64,000 bases of DNA from the NCBI RefSeq assembly GCF_014646235.1, contig NZ_BMNB01000015.1, positions 105,396 to 169,395 on the forward strand, in the 5' to 3' direction. The number at the start of each line of letters is the position of its first letter. Positions within the stretch are counted from its first letter, which is position 1. Origin of the DNA: Micromonospora sonchi. Lineage in GTDB: Bacteria; Actinomycetota; Actinomycetes; Mycobacteriales; Micromonosporaceae. This document shows positions 40,439 to 49,269 of this stretch, in pieces. The position numbers and the translations under genes are program-made. Below the pieces are notes generated by a model. It saw only the letters and a program-made list of their open reading frames with translations. It was not told the origin of the DNA and made no database searches.

Positions 40439-42673
40439 TCAGCCGTCCCCGTGGCGGCGCACCGCGTCCGCGGGCGCCCGATTCTCAATGGTCTGCGACG
40501 CCGCCGGCGACACTGGCGGCAGGGTGCGCTCGCGCAGGCCGAACCGCTCGTGCAGCCGGCGCAGCGGCTGCGGCGCCCACCAGTTGGCGCCGCCCAGCAG
40601 CGTCATCGTCGCGGGGACCAGCAGGCAACGCACGATCGTGGCGTCGACCAGCACCGACAGGGTCAGGCCCAGGCCGAGTTGCTGCACACTGCCGGTCCGC
40701 CCACTCGCGAAGCACACGAACACGATGACCATCAGCAGCGCGGCCGAGGTGATGATCCGGCCGGTCTGCTGTAGCCCACGGCGCACGGCGGTGTCACTGT
40801 CATGCCCAGCTTCCACGTACTCCTTGATTCGGCCGAGCAGAAACACCTCGTAGTCCATCGACAGGCCGAAGGCGAACGCCACCACGATGACGATGACGAA
40901 CGGGTCGAGACCGCCTACCACCAGCATGTTCAACGGTCCGGCCAGGTATCCGTGCTCGAATACCGCCACCATGACGCCGAAGGTGGCGCCCAGCGAGACC
41001 GCGTTTGCGAGCACCGCCTTGATCGGCACGATCACCGAGCCGGTCATCGCGAACAGCAGGACGAGCATGGCCAGCACCGTGATGGCGATGCCGAGCGGGA
41101 GCGCCTTGCGGATCACCGACAGCGTGTCGACCAGCACCGCGGTATCCCCGATGACCCAGGACTGGCCGCTGTCCGGCCGGTCGGACCGCAGCCGGTGCAC
41201 CAGGCCCTGCGCCTCGGCCCCCTGCGGCTCGCCCTTAACCTCGAACTGGACGCTGGCCAGCGTGTCGCTGATGGGCTGGGCGACGCCGACCGCGGCGACG
41301 GCCGGATCCGCGGCCCAGCCGGTCGCCCATCGCTGCAGGCCGGCGGCATCACCCGTGGCCACTACCCGCACGGCGGGCCGCTGCGCGACGTTGAAGCGGT
41401 CCTGCAGCGCGGTGGCGACCTGCTTGGCCTCGATGCTGTCCGGCAGGTTCTCGAGCTGCGGGAACTTGATCACCGCACCGAGCAGGGGCGAGCCGGCGAG
41501 CAGCAGCAACGCAACGGTCAGCGCCGCCACCACACCGGCACGCCGCTGTACCAACCGGGACAGCGCGGCGAAGAACCCGCGTTCGTCGGACGCCGCACCG
41601 GCCGCAACCCGGCGCTGCCTGTGGCGCGACGGCTTGATCCACCGGCCGACCAGCCCCAGCAAGGCGGCGGTGAACGTCAGCGCCGTCAGCATGGCGACGA
41701 CCGCGATCGAGATGCCGGCGGCGGCGAGCGCCCGCAACTGGGTCACCTCGAACGCGAGCAGCCCGGTCAGCGCTCCGGCGACGGTCAGCGCACTGAACAT
41801 GATGGTCCGCCCGGCGGTGGCCCAGGCGCGCGAGACCGCACTCTCCACCGGCACCCCGGACAACAGTTCCTCGCGGACTCGCGCCACCAGCAGCAGCCCG
41901 TAGTCGATGGAGAGGCCCAGGCCGAGCAGGGTGGTCACCGTGACCACGTTCTGGTCGAGGTCGACGAAAGTGCTGAACCCGAGCAGGAGCAGCATCGACC
42001 CGGCCATCGAGACCACTGCCGCGAGCACCGGCATTGACGCGGCGACGATGCCGCCGAAGACCACGATCAGCACCAGCAGGGTGATCGGCAGCGAGATGAG
42101 CTCAGCCCGCTGCACGTCGGACTGGACGGCCCGGTTCGTCTCCCGGTTGAGCGCGGCGTTGCCACCTACCTTGACGACGGCCGACTGCTGACCGGCAGCG
42201 CGCAACTTCTGCTCGACACTGTGCAATTGCACAGTCAGGTCGTCGATCACGGCGCTCTTCGCCGCCGGATCGGCGGATTTCAGGACGATCGTCACGATCA
42301 GCGCCCGCCGGTCGGCGGCGATCTGGCGGGCGGCCTGCGGCGTCTGGGCGTACGGCGGGTCCACCCGCAGCACCGCCGGGTTCTGCCCGAGGTCGTCCAC
42401 CAGCCGGTTCACCACGTCGCGCACCCCGCTGGACGGGACGTCGACACCGTCGACCAGGGCGAGGATCTGGCCACCATCAGCCGTGCCGGCGGCGATCCGC
42501 CGCAACCCCTCGGCCGATTCGGTCGAGCCGGAGGCGGTGGCGTCCGCGAGCCGGCTGAACACCGGCCCGGAAGCCAGGGCGCCGCCCAGCACCGCCACGA
42601 GCCACAGGCTCACCACCAGCCAGCGATGCCGGAAACACCAACTTCCCACCGCCGCCACGAAGCCAGATGCCAT
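40439..42673 (-). CDS. MMPL-family RND transporter
   Basis: A 744-residue membrane protein of the MMPL family (actinobacterial RND superfamily), which exports lipids, lipopeptides or siderophores. One hydrophobic segment near residue 20 is followed by a large extracytoplasmic domain (residues 40-190), five more segments (about 190-350), a second soluble domain (400-530) and a final group of segments (about 535-700), giving the two-fold repeat of the family. ATG 42673 has AAGGAGA upstream. It stands alone beyond hmaS on the same strand; a role in exporting the NRPS product is possible and would fit an acylated peptide, but this is inference. Confidence 0.85.
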   Translation of the reverse strand: MASGFVAAVGSWCFRHRWLVVSLWLVAVLGGALASGPVFSRLADATASGSTESAEGLRRIAAGTADGGQILALVDGVDVPSSGVRDVVNRLVDDLGQNPAVLRVDPPYAQTPQAARQIAADRRALIVTIVLKSADPAAKSAVIDDLTVQLHSVEQKLRAAGQQSAVVKVGGNAALNRETNRAVQSDVQRAELISLPITLLVLIVVFGGIVAASMPVLAAVVSMAGSMLLLLGFSTFVDLDQNVVTVTTLLGLGLSIDYGLLLVARVREELLSGVPVESAVSRAWATAGRTIMFSALTVAGALTGLLAFEVTQLRALAAAGISIAVVAMLTALTFTAALLGLVGRWIKPSRHRQRRVAAGAASDERGFFAALSRLVQRRAGVVAALTVALLLLAGSPLLGAVIKFPQLENLPDSIEAKQVATALQDRFNVAQRPAVRVVATGDAAGLQRWATGWAADPAVAAVGVAQPISDTLASVQFEVKGEPQGAEAQGLVHRLRSDRPDSGQSWVIGDTAVLVDTLSVIRKALPLGIAITVLAMLVLLFAMTGSVIVPIKAVLANAVSLGATFGVMVAVFEHGYLAGPLNMLVVGGLDPFVIVIVVAFAFGLSMDYEVFLLGRIKEYVEAGHDSDTAVRRGLQQTGRIITSAALLMVIVFVCFASGRTGSVQQLGLGLTLSVLVDATIVRCLLVPATMTLLGGANWWAPQPLRRLHERFGLRERTLPPVSPAASQTIENRAPADAVRRHGDG

Positions 42674-43229
42674 GCCCGCGATCTCCTTCTACTCACGGGT
42701 CCTGCGGCGCCACGGGCACAGATTCATTCACGACCGCAATCACCCCCGGACCGGCTTGCGCCGACACAGTACCGCAGCCACATCCGAAATGTCGGACTAC
42801 CATTGGTACGCATATTGCGTTTCCCGCTGGGCGTGGGAGCCGATCCGAGAGATCGATGGCCGCGGGTGATCCGGTCGGGGGTTCCGTGGCGCGGCAGCCA
42901 CCATCTGATCGCCGCGATGACCAGCGACTACCGGCAACACGAGGGCCCTGCGGGCCTGGACGCGTGGACACCGCACTCGCAGAGCTTCTCTCCACGTGGG
43001 ACATACTTCATTGGCGGGCGACGGTCAAGCACGACAATTCTGCGCCCGATCGGCGAGTCCTGGACGGCCCGGAAATATGCCCGAAATCAACCGCGAGGCT
43101 CCCGCGGCAATCATCTAGCGCTATATTGACCTCGGTACCTCATTATGGTGGGGCCGTCCGACCCGCGGGTGCACCCCGGGCCGGGCACTGCTCGTGCAAC
43201 ACGAAACGGACAGTGACAACGGGGGAAGT
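42674..43229. other. non-coding stretch between divergent MMPL and FHA-HTH genes
   Basis: The 556-nt gap between the MMPL gene (-) and the FHA-HTH regulator (+) shows no credible gene; open frames present are Arg/Ser-rich shadows. It must contain both promoters. TTGACC at 43126-43131 is a -35-like hexamer, but I could not find a correctly spaced -10. The region may mark the right boundary of the NRPS cluster. Confidence 0.5.
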
Positions 43230-43916
43230 GTGAACAATTCAATCATCATCCAGGCTCCAGCCACCGTCGGCGAGACGCCGCGGCAACTCACCGTCGAATC
43301 CGGACAATCGGCGACCATCGGCGCGTGCGACTGCGGTCGTTGCGAAGTAGACCTTCGTATCAAAATCGGCGGGGCAACCTCTTTCAACGCACGGATCTCC
43401 GCGAACCCGGATTTTTGGACGCTGAGCAATCTCAGCTCCGCCGCATCGATCACCGTCATGAACATGGACGACTGGTATCAGTACGTGCTGGTCGAGCCGC
43501 GGCGGATGTCCATGCCGGTGCCGTTCGAGGTGGCGCAGATCGAGCTGACGGCGCTGCCCGACGGGCCGAAACTGGCCGTCTTCGGTCACGAACCGCAGTA
43601 CTACGCGGCCCAGGTCCGCCCGCCGACCACCTGCGCGACCACGACCCGGCGCCCGCTGCTGGACCGGGAGGCCACTTACTACACCGTGCTCAAGGAGCTC
43701 AGCAAGGACCGGCTGAACGGCATCATGGAGACCAGCCTGCCCACGTCCGCCGAGATCGCCGAACGACTCAGCCCCACCCACGGCAGCATGACCAGCCGGG
43801 CCGTCGACGCGCACATCAAATATGTGAGCGACAAGCTGCGCCTCCCCAGGGGCGCCAACCGGGACGCCCTGGTCGCGTTCGCGATTCGGTCCAGCCTGGT
43901 GAGTCTGCACTCCTGA
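43230..43916 (+). CDS. FHA-like domain and C-terminal HTH regulator
   Basis: A 228-residue putative regulator. Residues about 15-110 have an FHA-like pattern (SGQSATIG, ATSFNARISAN, WTLSNLSS), which in other proteins binds phosphothreonine. Residues 140-228 look like a winged or LuxR-like HTH (RPLLDREATYYTVLKEL, SAEIAERLSPTHG, AVDAHIKYVSDKLRL). Similar FHA-HTH proteins occur in actinomycetes and may be controlled by Ser/Thr kinases. GTG 43230 with GGGGGA just upstream is taken as the start; an in-frame GTG at 43194 would add 12 residues. It lies next to a two-component system but 29 nt apart, so it may be co-transcribed. Confidence 0.65.
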   Translation: MNNSIIIQAPATVGETPRQLTVESGQSATIGACDCGRCEVDLRIKIGGATSFNARISANPDFWTLSNLSSAASITVMNMDDWYQYVLVEPRRMSMPVPFEVAQIELTALPDGPKLAVFGHEPQYYAAQVRPPTTCATTTRRPLLDREATYYTVLKELSKDRLNGIMETSLPTSAEIAERLSPTHGSMTSRAVDAHIKYVSDKLRLPRGANRDALVAFAIRSSLVSLHS

Positions 43917-43945
43917 CGCCACAGTCCGCCGAGTACGGTGTGGTG

Positions 43946-45073
43946 ATGCAACGGCGCTTCCCACCCGGCCGTGCAGGGCCCCGATGGCCGCTGGCTGACG
44001 GTGCGGCAGCCCTGGTGGTGATCGCGGTGTTCTGGCTGTCCCCGCTGTTCGCGGCGGACACCTGGTGGCGAGCCGCCCTCGGCGCCGCACTGGCGCTGGT
44101 CACCGCCGCGTGCGTGATGCTCCGGCACCGGTCCCCTGCGGCGGCGACCGCGGGAGCGGGAGCCGCCACCGTCGCCGCCGGCCTGCTCGGCGTCTGTGCG
44201 GATCCGATGCTCGCCACCGCCTGGTGCCTCTACGCCCTGGCGCGCAAGCGGTCCGCGCGAATCCGAAACAGCGTCGTCGCCCTGGTCTGTCTGTTCGCAC
44301 TGCTGCTGGCGGTGACCGGGGTGGACACCGGCAGTCCGGACCACCCCGGCAGCCGGGTGGTGCTCGCCGCCGCCGCGCTGACCGCCGCCTGGCTGCTCGG
44401 CACGGCGGTCGGCCGAGAGATGGAGTCCGCGCGGGAGGCCGAGCGCGCCCGGGTACAGCTGGACGTGGCGCGGGAGGTGCACGACGTGGTCGGCCACGCC
44501 CTCGGGGTGATCTCCGCGCAGGCCAGTGTCACCCGCAGCCTGCCCGACGCCGACGAACGGGAACTGCGCGGCACGCTGGGGGACATCGAGACCCACGCCC
44601 GGGAGGCACTGCACGAGATACAGGCCCTGGTGCGGGGCCTGCGGAATTCCGGGACCACCCAGGGCGGGCCCGGCCCGACCGGTCGCGTCCCGAGCATCGC
44701 CGAACTCTCGCCGATGATCGACGACGCCCGTGCGGCCGGGCTCACCATCGACGCCCACCTCGACGCCGTCCCGGACGCGGGCGACGGCACCCGGTTGGTG
44801 GTGTTCCGCATCGTCCAGGAGGCTCTGAACAACGTTATCCGTCATGCCCCCGGTGCCCGATGCTCGGTCCGGGTCAGCCACGCCGACGAGGAGATCCAGG
44901 TGTGGGTCCGCGACCACGGCTCGTCCGTCCCCGGCGCGGGCACCGGGTCCGGGCTCGGGCTGCAGGGTATGCGTGAGCGTGCGGCGCTGGCGGGTGGGAC
45001 CGCGTCCTGGCGGCGGCCGCCGGGCGGCGGCTTCGAGGTCAGCGCCCGGCTGCCGGTGGCGGGGCGACGATGA
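43946..45073 (+). CDS. NarL-type sensor histidine kinase
   Basis: A 375-residue HisKA_3 kinase. Four or five hydrophobic segments cover residues 17-165, followed by a dimerisation domain with phospho-acceptor His in REVHDVVGHALGV and an ATPase domain with the N box in QEALNNVIRHA and the G box in GSGLGLQGMRERA. No extracellular sensor domain is seen, as in kinases that sense within the membrane. The start is ATG 43946 (preceded by an in-frame GTG at 43943); the frame is open upstream but overlaps the FHA-HTH gene. The stop overlaps the response regulator start (ATGA). Confidence 0.9.
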   Translation: MQRRFPPGRAGPRWPLADGAAALVVIAVFWLSPLFAADTWWRAALGAALALVTAACVMLRHRSPAAATAGAGAATVAAGLLGVCADPMLATAWCLYALARKRSARIRNSVVALVCLFALLLAVTGVDTGSPDHPGSRVVLAAAALTAAWLLGTAVGREMESAREAERARVQLDVAREVHDVVGHALGVISAQASVTRSLPDADERELRGTLGDIETHAREALHEIQALVRGLRNSGTTQGGPGPTGRVPSIAELSPMIDDARAAGLTIDAHLDAVPDAGDGTRLVVFRIVQEALNNVIRHAPGARCSVRVSHADEEIQVWVRDHGSSVPGAGTGSGLGLQGMRERAALAGGTASWRRPPGGGFEVSARLPVAGRR

Positions 45074-45729
45074 CGACCGAGGTCACCGTCTTCCTCGCCG
45101 ACGACGACGCGGGGTTCCGGCAGGCGTACCGGAGGCTGTTCGACCGGACCGACGGCTTCCGGGTCGCCGGGGAGGCCGCCGACGGTGCCGAGGCGGCCCG
45201 GCTGATCGCGGCCCGGCGGCCGGCCGTGGCGCTGCTCGACGTACAGATGCCGGGAATGGACGGTCTCGAGGTGGCGCGGGACGTCCTGGCTACCACGTCC
45301 ACGAAGGTGATCATGCTGACCACCTTCGACCTGGATGAGTACGTGCACACGGCGCTGTCGCTGGGTGTCTCTGGATTCCTGCTGAAGAACGCGGCGCCGC
45401 AGGAAATGTTGCAGGCGGTGCGTACGGTGCACGCCGGTCACGCCATGCTCGCGCCGGAGGTGACCGGACGGCTGCTGGAACGACTGGCCCCGCCCCCGCC
45501 GGAACGCGCCCACGCCTTCGCTGGGCAGGTGCTTTCCGAACGTGAACTGCAGGTGGTCCGTTGCGTGGCGCGAGGCTACTCCAATCAGCAGATCGCTGAC
45601 GAGCTGTTCCTGAGCCTGGAGACGGTGCGGACCTACCTGCGGCGGATGTTCGCCAAGCTGGGCGTCAACGACCGGACCCACCTGGCCGTGCTCGCCTATG
45701 AGGCGGGCCTGCTGCGCGATCCGCGGTAG
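45070..45729 (+). CDS. NarL/LuxR-family response regulator
   Basis: A 219-residue response regulator. The receiver domain carries the acidic pair ADDDAG and the phospho-acceptor Asp in VALLDVQMPGMDG; the LuxR HTH is ERELQVVRCVARGYSN through TVRTYLRRMFAKLGV. It overlaps the kinase by 4 nt and precedes an ABC transporter, so the pair probably controls that transporter, as in antibiotic-response modules of this layout. Confidence 0.93.
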   Translation: MTTEVTVFLADDDAGFRQAYRRLFDRTDGFRVAGEAADGAEAARLIAARRPAVALLDVQMPGMDGLEVARDVLATTSTKVIMLTTFDLDEYVHTALSLGVSGFLLKNAAPQEMLQAVRTVHAGHAMLAPEVTGRLLERLAPPPPERAHAFAGQVLSERELQVVRCVARGYSNQQIADELFLSLETVRTYLRRMFAKLGVNDRTHLAVLAYEAGLLRDPR

Positions 45730-45764
45730 GTGTCTACTTCCGGGTGACGCGGGCGGCGGCCGCG

Positions 45765-46496
45765 ATGTCGCATGCTTTCGTCGTGATCGAATTCAAAGGC
45801 GTAACCAAGCGGTACGGGAGGAAGGTCGCCGTCGCCGAGGTCACCTTCTCGGTGCGGCCCGGTAAGGTCACCGGGTTCCTCGGGCCCAACGGCGCCGGCA
45901 AATCCACCTCACTGCGCGTGTTGCTGGGCCTGGACCACGCGACGTCCGGCACCGCACTGATCGACGGCAAACGCTACCGGGATCTGCGATACCCGCTGCG
46001 TACGGTTGGGGCGCTGCTCGACGGCGCCCAGCCGGCCCCGGACCGCCGTGGCGTCGATCACCTGATCTGGATCGCCCGGTCCAACCGGATCCCGCGCTCC
46101 CGGGTCGGGGAGGTTCTCGACGCGGTCGGTCTCACCGACGCCGCCAAGCAGCGAGTGAGCAAGTACTCGCTGGGTATGCGGCAGCGGCTCGGCATCGCCG
46201 CCGCCCTGCTCGGTGACCCTGCCGTGCTGATCCTCGACGAACCGGTGAACGGCCTGGACCCGGACGGCATCCGCTGGATCCGCAACTTCCTGCGCGATTA
46301 CGCCACCCAGGGCCGGACCGTGCTGCTCTCCAGCCACCTGATGACCGAGATGGCCGGCACCGCCGACGACGTGGTGGTGATCGCGAACGGCCGGATCGTC
46401 GCGGACGGCTCGCTGCCGGAGATCACCCGGGGCCATGCGTCCCTGGAGGCGGCGTTCTTCGCCCTCACCGGCGAGCAGAAGCAGGTGTGGGCATGA
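45765..46496 (+). CDS. ABC transporter ATPase of the TCS operon
   Basis: An ATPase of about 243 residues. Walker A is GPNGAGKST, the signature is KYSLGMRQRLGIAAAL (LGMRQ, common in drug-resistance ABC-2 ATPases) and Walker B is LILDEPVNGLD, with HLMTEM holding the switch His. Start choices are ATG 45765 (used here), GTG 45783 and GTG 45744; none has a good Shine-Dalgarno sequence, so the shortest form is quite possible. It overlaps the first permease gene by 4 nt. Confidence 0.9.
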   Translation: MSHAFVVIEFKGVTKRYGRKVAVAEVTFSVRPGKVTGFLGPNGAGKSTSLRVLLGLDHATSGTALIDGKRYRDLRYPLRTVGALLDGAQPAPDRRGVDHLIWIARSNRIPRSRVGEVLDAVGLTDAAKQRVSKYSLGMRQRLGIAAALLGDPAVLILDEPVNGLDPDGIRWIRNFLRDYATQGRTVLLSSHLMTEMAGTADDVVVIANGRIVADGSLPEITRGHASLEAAFFALTGEQKQVWA

Positions 46497-47296
46497 GCGT
46501 GCTGTTCGCCGCCGCCGGGGCGGAGCTCTCCAAAATCAGATCATCGCGGATCGTCTGGCTGATCACCGGCGCGGTCATCGCGCTGCACCTGCTGATCGGC
46601 CTGGCGAACCTGCGCAACACCTCGACCGCTGTCGAGGGCATCACCCCGGACGGTCTGATCGAGATCTTCGCCGGTGAACACCAGCCCGCCGGAGAGGCGC
46701 TGATCGACCTGCTCGTCTCCTTCTCGCTGCAGATCGTGGTGATGTTCCTGCCGATCATCGCGGCGGTGATCGCCGGCCAGGAGTTCCGGGAAGGGCACCT
46801 GGCCCAGTCCGTCCTTGCGGTGCCGCGGCGGGGCCTGCTGATGGCCGCGAAGGCGATCGCGCTGGTGGTGTTCATGGCGGGGGTCGCGATCCTGGTCGAG
46901 CTGATCAGCAACGCTTACATGTTCCTGGCCGTCAAGGACTGGGATCCTGGTCTGCTGCTCGGCACTGACACTCTCGCCGATCACGGCAAGCTGCTCGCCC
47001 TCGCGGTGCTGGTCTCGCTGGTCAGCTTCGCGATCACCACGCTGGCGCGCAGCACCCTGATCGGAATCGTGGTATCGGTGCTGCTGATGGCACTGGCGAT
47101 GACACAGGTGCTGGCGCGGACGGTTCCGGCGGTGGACGCCCTGCTGCCGGTCAGCGCCGGGCGCAACCTGCTGCTCGAACCCGCCGATGCCGACCTGTCG
47201 TCGAGCGCGGGGTACGCCGCCATCGTCCTGGTGGCGTGGGCGCTGCTGTCCACCCTGGCCGCCGGTCTCCTCCTCAGCCGCCGGGACGCCCGATGA
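46493..47296 (+). CDS. ABC-2 permease 1
   Basis: A 267-residue membrane protein with about six hydrophobic segments, of the ABC-2 permease type (LFAAAGAELSKIRSSRIVWL at the N-terminus is the typical opening). ATG 46493 overlaps the ATPase stop (ATGA). Together with the ATPase and the next permease it should form a heterodimeric-membrane exporter under the control of the upstream two-component system. Confidence 0.87.
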   Translation: MSVLFAAAGAELSKIRSSRIVWLITGAVIALHLLIGLANLRNTSTAVEGITPDGLIEIFAGEHQPAGEALIDLLVSFSLQIVVMFLPIIAAVIAGQEFREGHLAQSVLAVPRRGLLMAAKAIALVVFMAGVAILVELISNAYMFLAVKDWDPGLLLGTDTLADHGKLLALAVLVSLVSFAITTLARSTLIGIVVSVLLMALAMTQVLARTVPAVDALLPVSAGRNLLLEPADADLSSSAGYAAIVLVAWALLSTLAAGLLLSRRDAR

Positions 47297-48021
47297 CCGC
47301 CGCGGACACCGCCCGGCCGGCGATCCGGATGACCGATCTCGTGGCGGCGGAACTCACCAAGATCCGCAGTCTGCCAGCGACGTGGATCGCCCTGGCCGTC
47401 GCGGTGGTCGCCAACGGCGCGCTCGGCTTCATCGCGGCCACCGACGTTGTCCGTCTCGCCGGTGACAGCGGCCCGACCAGCATCGCCCAGATCGGCACCC
47501 TGATGCTGGCGCCGGTCTACGCGTTCCTGGCGATCGCGGTGTTCGCGGCCGGCACCGAGTACCGGGGCGGGCAGTTGCGCCTGAGCCTCGCCGCCGTACC
47601 CGGCCGCGGCCGCTTCCTCACCGCGAAACTGCTGGCCACCCTGGCGGCGAGCCTGGTCGCGGCGGTTCTGGTGGTGCTTCCGAGCCTGGTGCTGCGGGAA
47701 GCGCTCGGCGACCTGGGTCGCTACCTGGTGGCGTACCTGCTGCTGGCGCTGATCGGGTACGGCCTCGCGTTCACCGTCCGCACAGTGGTCACTCCGATCG
47801 CGGTCCTCTCCGCCTTTCCGATCCTGATCTCGACCACCCTGGGCGGTCTCTGGCCGGAGGCCGTCCGGCTGCTGCCACACGAGGCGGCGCTGAGCCTGCT
47901 GGGCATGCCGGCGGACCCGGCCACCACGCTCAGCCCGGGCGCTGGCCTGCTGGTCCTCGCGGCGTGGGCGGCCGGGTCCGTGGCGGCCGCCTGGATTCTG
48001 GTGATCCGGCGCGACGTCTGA
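47293..48021 (+). CDS. ABC-2 permease 2
   Basis: A 242-residue ABC-2 permease with about six hydrophobic segments; the N-terminal TDLVAAELTKIRSLPATWI mirrors that of permease 1, pointing to an old duplication. ATG 47293 overlaps the preceding stop by 4 nt. A loose CTGACCC/GGGTCAG repeat follows the gene, between it and the convergent marR gene. Confidence 0.86.
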   Translation: MTAADTARPAIRMTDLVAAELTKIRSLPATWIALAVAVVANGALGFIAATDVVRLAGDSGPTSIAQIGTLMLAPVYAFLAIAVFAAGTEYRGGQLRLSLAAVPGRGRFLTAKLLATLAASLVAAVLVVLPSLVLREALGDLGRYLVAYLLLALIGYGLAFTVRTVVTPIAVLSAFPILISTTLGGLWPEAVRLLPHEAALSLLGMPADPATTLSPGAGLLVLAAWAAGSVAAAWILVIRRDV

Positions 48022-48052
48022 CCCAGTGACCGATGGCCCGCGTGGTGCCGGG

Positions 48053-48568
48053 TCAGGGGGCCGGCGGCTGGCGTGCCTGCTGCGAGTGGTGGTCCAGCAG
48101 GCGGGTGAGTAGTTGCACGAACTGGTCGCGTTCGGCGGGGAGCAGCGGGGCGAGCAGCTCTTCGTGGAGGTCGTCCAGGACCTTGTCGAGGCGGCGCAGA
48201 TGCCGGCGGCCCTGGGTGGTGATCGTGATGACGTTGCGGCGGCGGTCGCCGGGATCCGGCGCCCGCTCGACGAGGCCGCGCTCCGCCAGTTCGTTGAGGA
48301 CGCCGACCATGTCGCTGCGGTAGATGCCGGCGCGTCGGCTCAACGTCGCCTGGCTGCCCGGGCCGTACGCCTGCAACGAGGCGAGCACGGCGTAGTGCCA
48401 CCTGCGGGCGTCGGCCTTGGCCAGCCCTTCGGTCACCAGCCGGTCCGACTGGGCCGTCAAATGTGACAGCAGGCGGCTGGCGCGTCGACGCAGCCTGTCC
48501 GGCGTCTTCATCCCGCCATGGTCGGGCATGTGCGCGGCTTCGTCCCTGCCGGTCATGACGCTGATCAT
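48053..48568 (-). CDS. MarR-family regulator
   Basis: A 171-residue MarR-type winged-helix protein. The recognition region is GSQATLSRRAGIYRSDMVGVLNELAERGLV followed by the wing DPGDRRRNVITITTQG (quoted in segments GSQATLSRRAG, DPGDRRRN), which is the family hallmark. Starts at 48568, 48556 (MTGRDE) or 48511 (MKTPDR) are possible. It is divergent from a second MarR-like gene and likely autoregulates through the palindrome between them. Confidence 0.85.
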   Translation of the reverse strand: MISVMTGRDEAAHMPDHGGMKTPDRLRRRASRLLSHLTAQSDRLVTEGLAKADARRWHYAVLASLQAYGPGSQATLSRRAGIYRSDMVGVLNELAERGLVERAPDPGDRRRNVITITTQGRRHLRRLDKVLDDLHEELLAPLLPAERDQFVQLLTRLLDHHSQQARQPPAP

Positions 48569-48575
48569 ACCCCCG

Positions 48576-48643
48576 TTGCGTTAGTCGGACTAACGACATA
48601 CGTTCGTTCTTGCCATAAACGTTAGAGGCACGAACGTTAGGCT
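48576..48643. promoter_or_regulatory. operator/promoter between divergent MarR-type genes
   Basis: GTTAGTC-G-GACTAAC at 48580-48594 is a near-perfect palindrome. It sits in the spacer of a possible plus-strand promoter TTGCGT (48576-48581), 17 nt, TACGTT (48599-48604). A second inverted pair, ACGTTCGT (from about 48600) and ACGAACGT (about 48630), flanks it, and AACGTTAG occurs twice (about 48619 and 48633). The layout fits binding by one or both MarR proteins. Confidence 0.55.
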
Positions 48644-48666
48644 AGTGAACGGATTTGGAGATCATC

Positions 48667-49107
48667 GTGACGACCGCGACCCCTGCCTTCGGTGCCGCCC
48701 TCATCGGCCAGACCGAGAAGGCGCTCAACGCGATCCTGGACCGGCAGCTCGCCGGGACCGGCCTCACCGAACCCCAGTGGGTGACCCTCACGCTGACCGT
48801 GGTCAGCGGCGAAAACATCGACCGGGCCGAGCTCATCCGCCGCGTCGGCGCTGCCACCCAGTTCAGCCCGGCGGCGGTGGCCGAACGCATCACCGAGTTG
48901 ACCGCCGCAGGGTTCCTGCGCGACGGAGGCGACGGCCGCGTCCAGGTCACCGACGAAGGGCAGGAGCGCTGGACGCACGTCCGCACCGCGATCCGCCCGA
49001 TCACCCAGCGGCTGTGGGGCGACCTGCCGGCCGAGGATCTGGCCACTGCGGGCCGTGTCCTGGGCATCGTCCTGGACAGGGCGAACGCGGTGCTGGTCGC
49101 CCCCTGA
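48667..49107 (+). CDS. MarR-like winged-helix protein
   Basis: A 146-residue MarR-like protein (LTEPQWVTLTLTVV, ELIRRVGAATQFSPAAVAERI, ELTAAGFL then the wing DGGDGRVQVTDEG). It resembles the single-copy MarR-type regulators that respond to small phenolics, but the ligand cannot be told. GTG 48667 is preceded by GGAG with 6-nt spacing and is preferred over the TTG at 48655. It is divergent from the other marR gene. Confidence 0.8.
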   Translation: MTTATPAFGAALIGQTEKALNAILDRQLAGTGLTEPQWVTLTLTVVSGENIDRAELIRRVGAATQFSPAAVAERITELTAAGFLRDGGDGRVQVTDEGQERWTHVRTAIRPITQRLWGDLPAEDLATAGRVLGIVLDRANAVLVAP

Positions 49108-49153
49108 ACCCCCACGTAGGCAGGGCGCCCGGAAGGAACCATCGCGTCCGTGA

Positions 49154-49216
49154 CCTCGCGGCCCGCAGGCCTCACCCGGTCTGCGGGCCGCCGCGATCGG
49201 CGAGATCGCCGAACTC
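49154..49216 (-). repeat. remnant 3' end of a padR-like gene, repeated at 57949-58010
   Basis: About 63 nt here match the 3' end and downstream flank of the padR gene at 57967-58506 in the same orientation with roughly 88 percent identity by hand alignment. On the minus strand this copy still reads EFGDLADRGGPQTG-stop, compared with WFGNLADRGGPQTG-stop in the intact gene. Nothing padR-like precedes it, so this is the tail of a lost paralogue. Confidence 0.65.
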
Positions 49217-49269
49217 CCCGGCGTGGTGAGAAAGGCATCGAAGAACGCCGCGCGGCCTAGGATCGGGCC

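Noticed and set aside
42693..43004. Possible small gene (103 codons, minus strand) in the gap before the FHA-HTH gene
   Set aside because: No ribosome binding site, no hydrophobic or domain pattern, and composition like random high-GC sequence.
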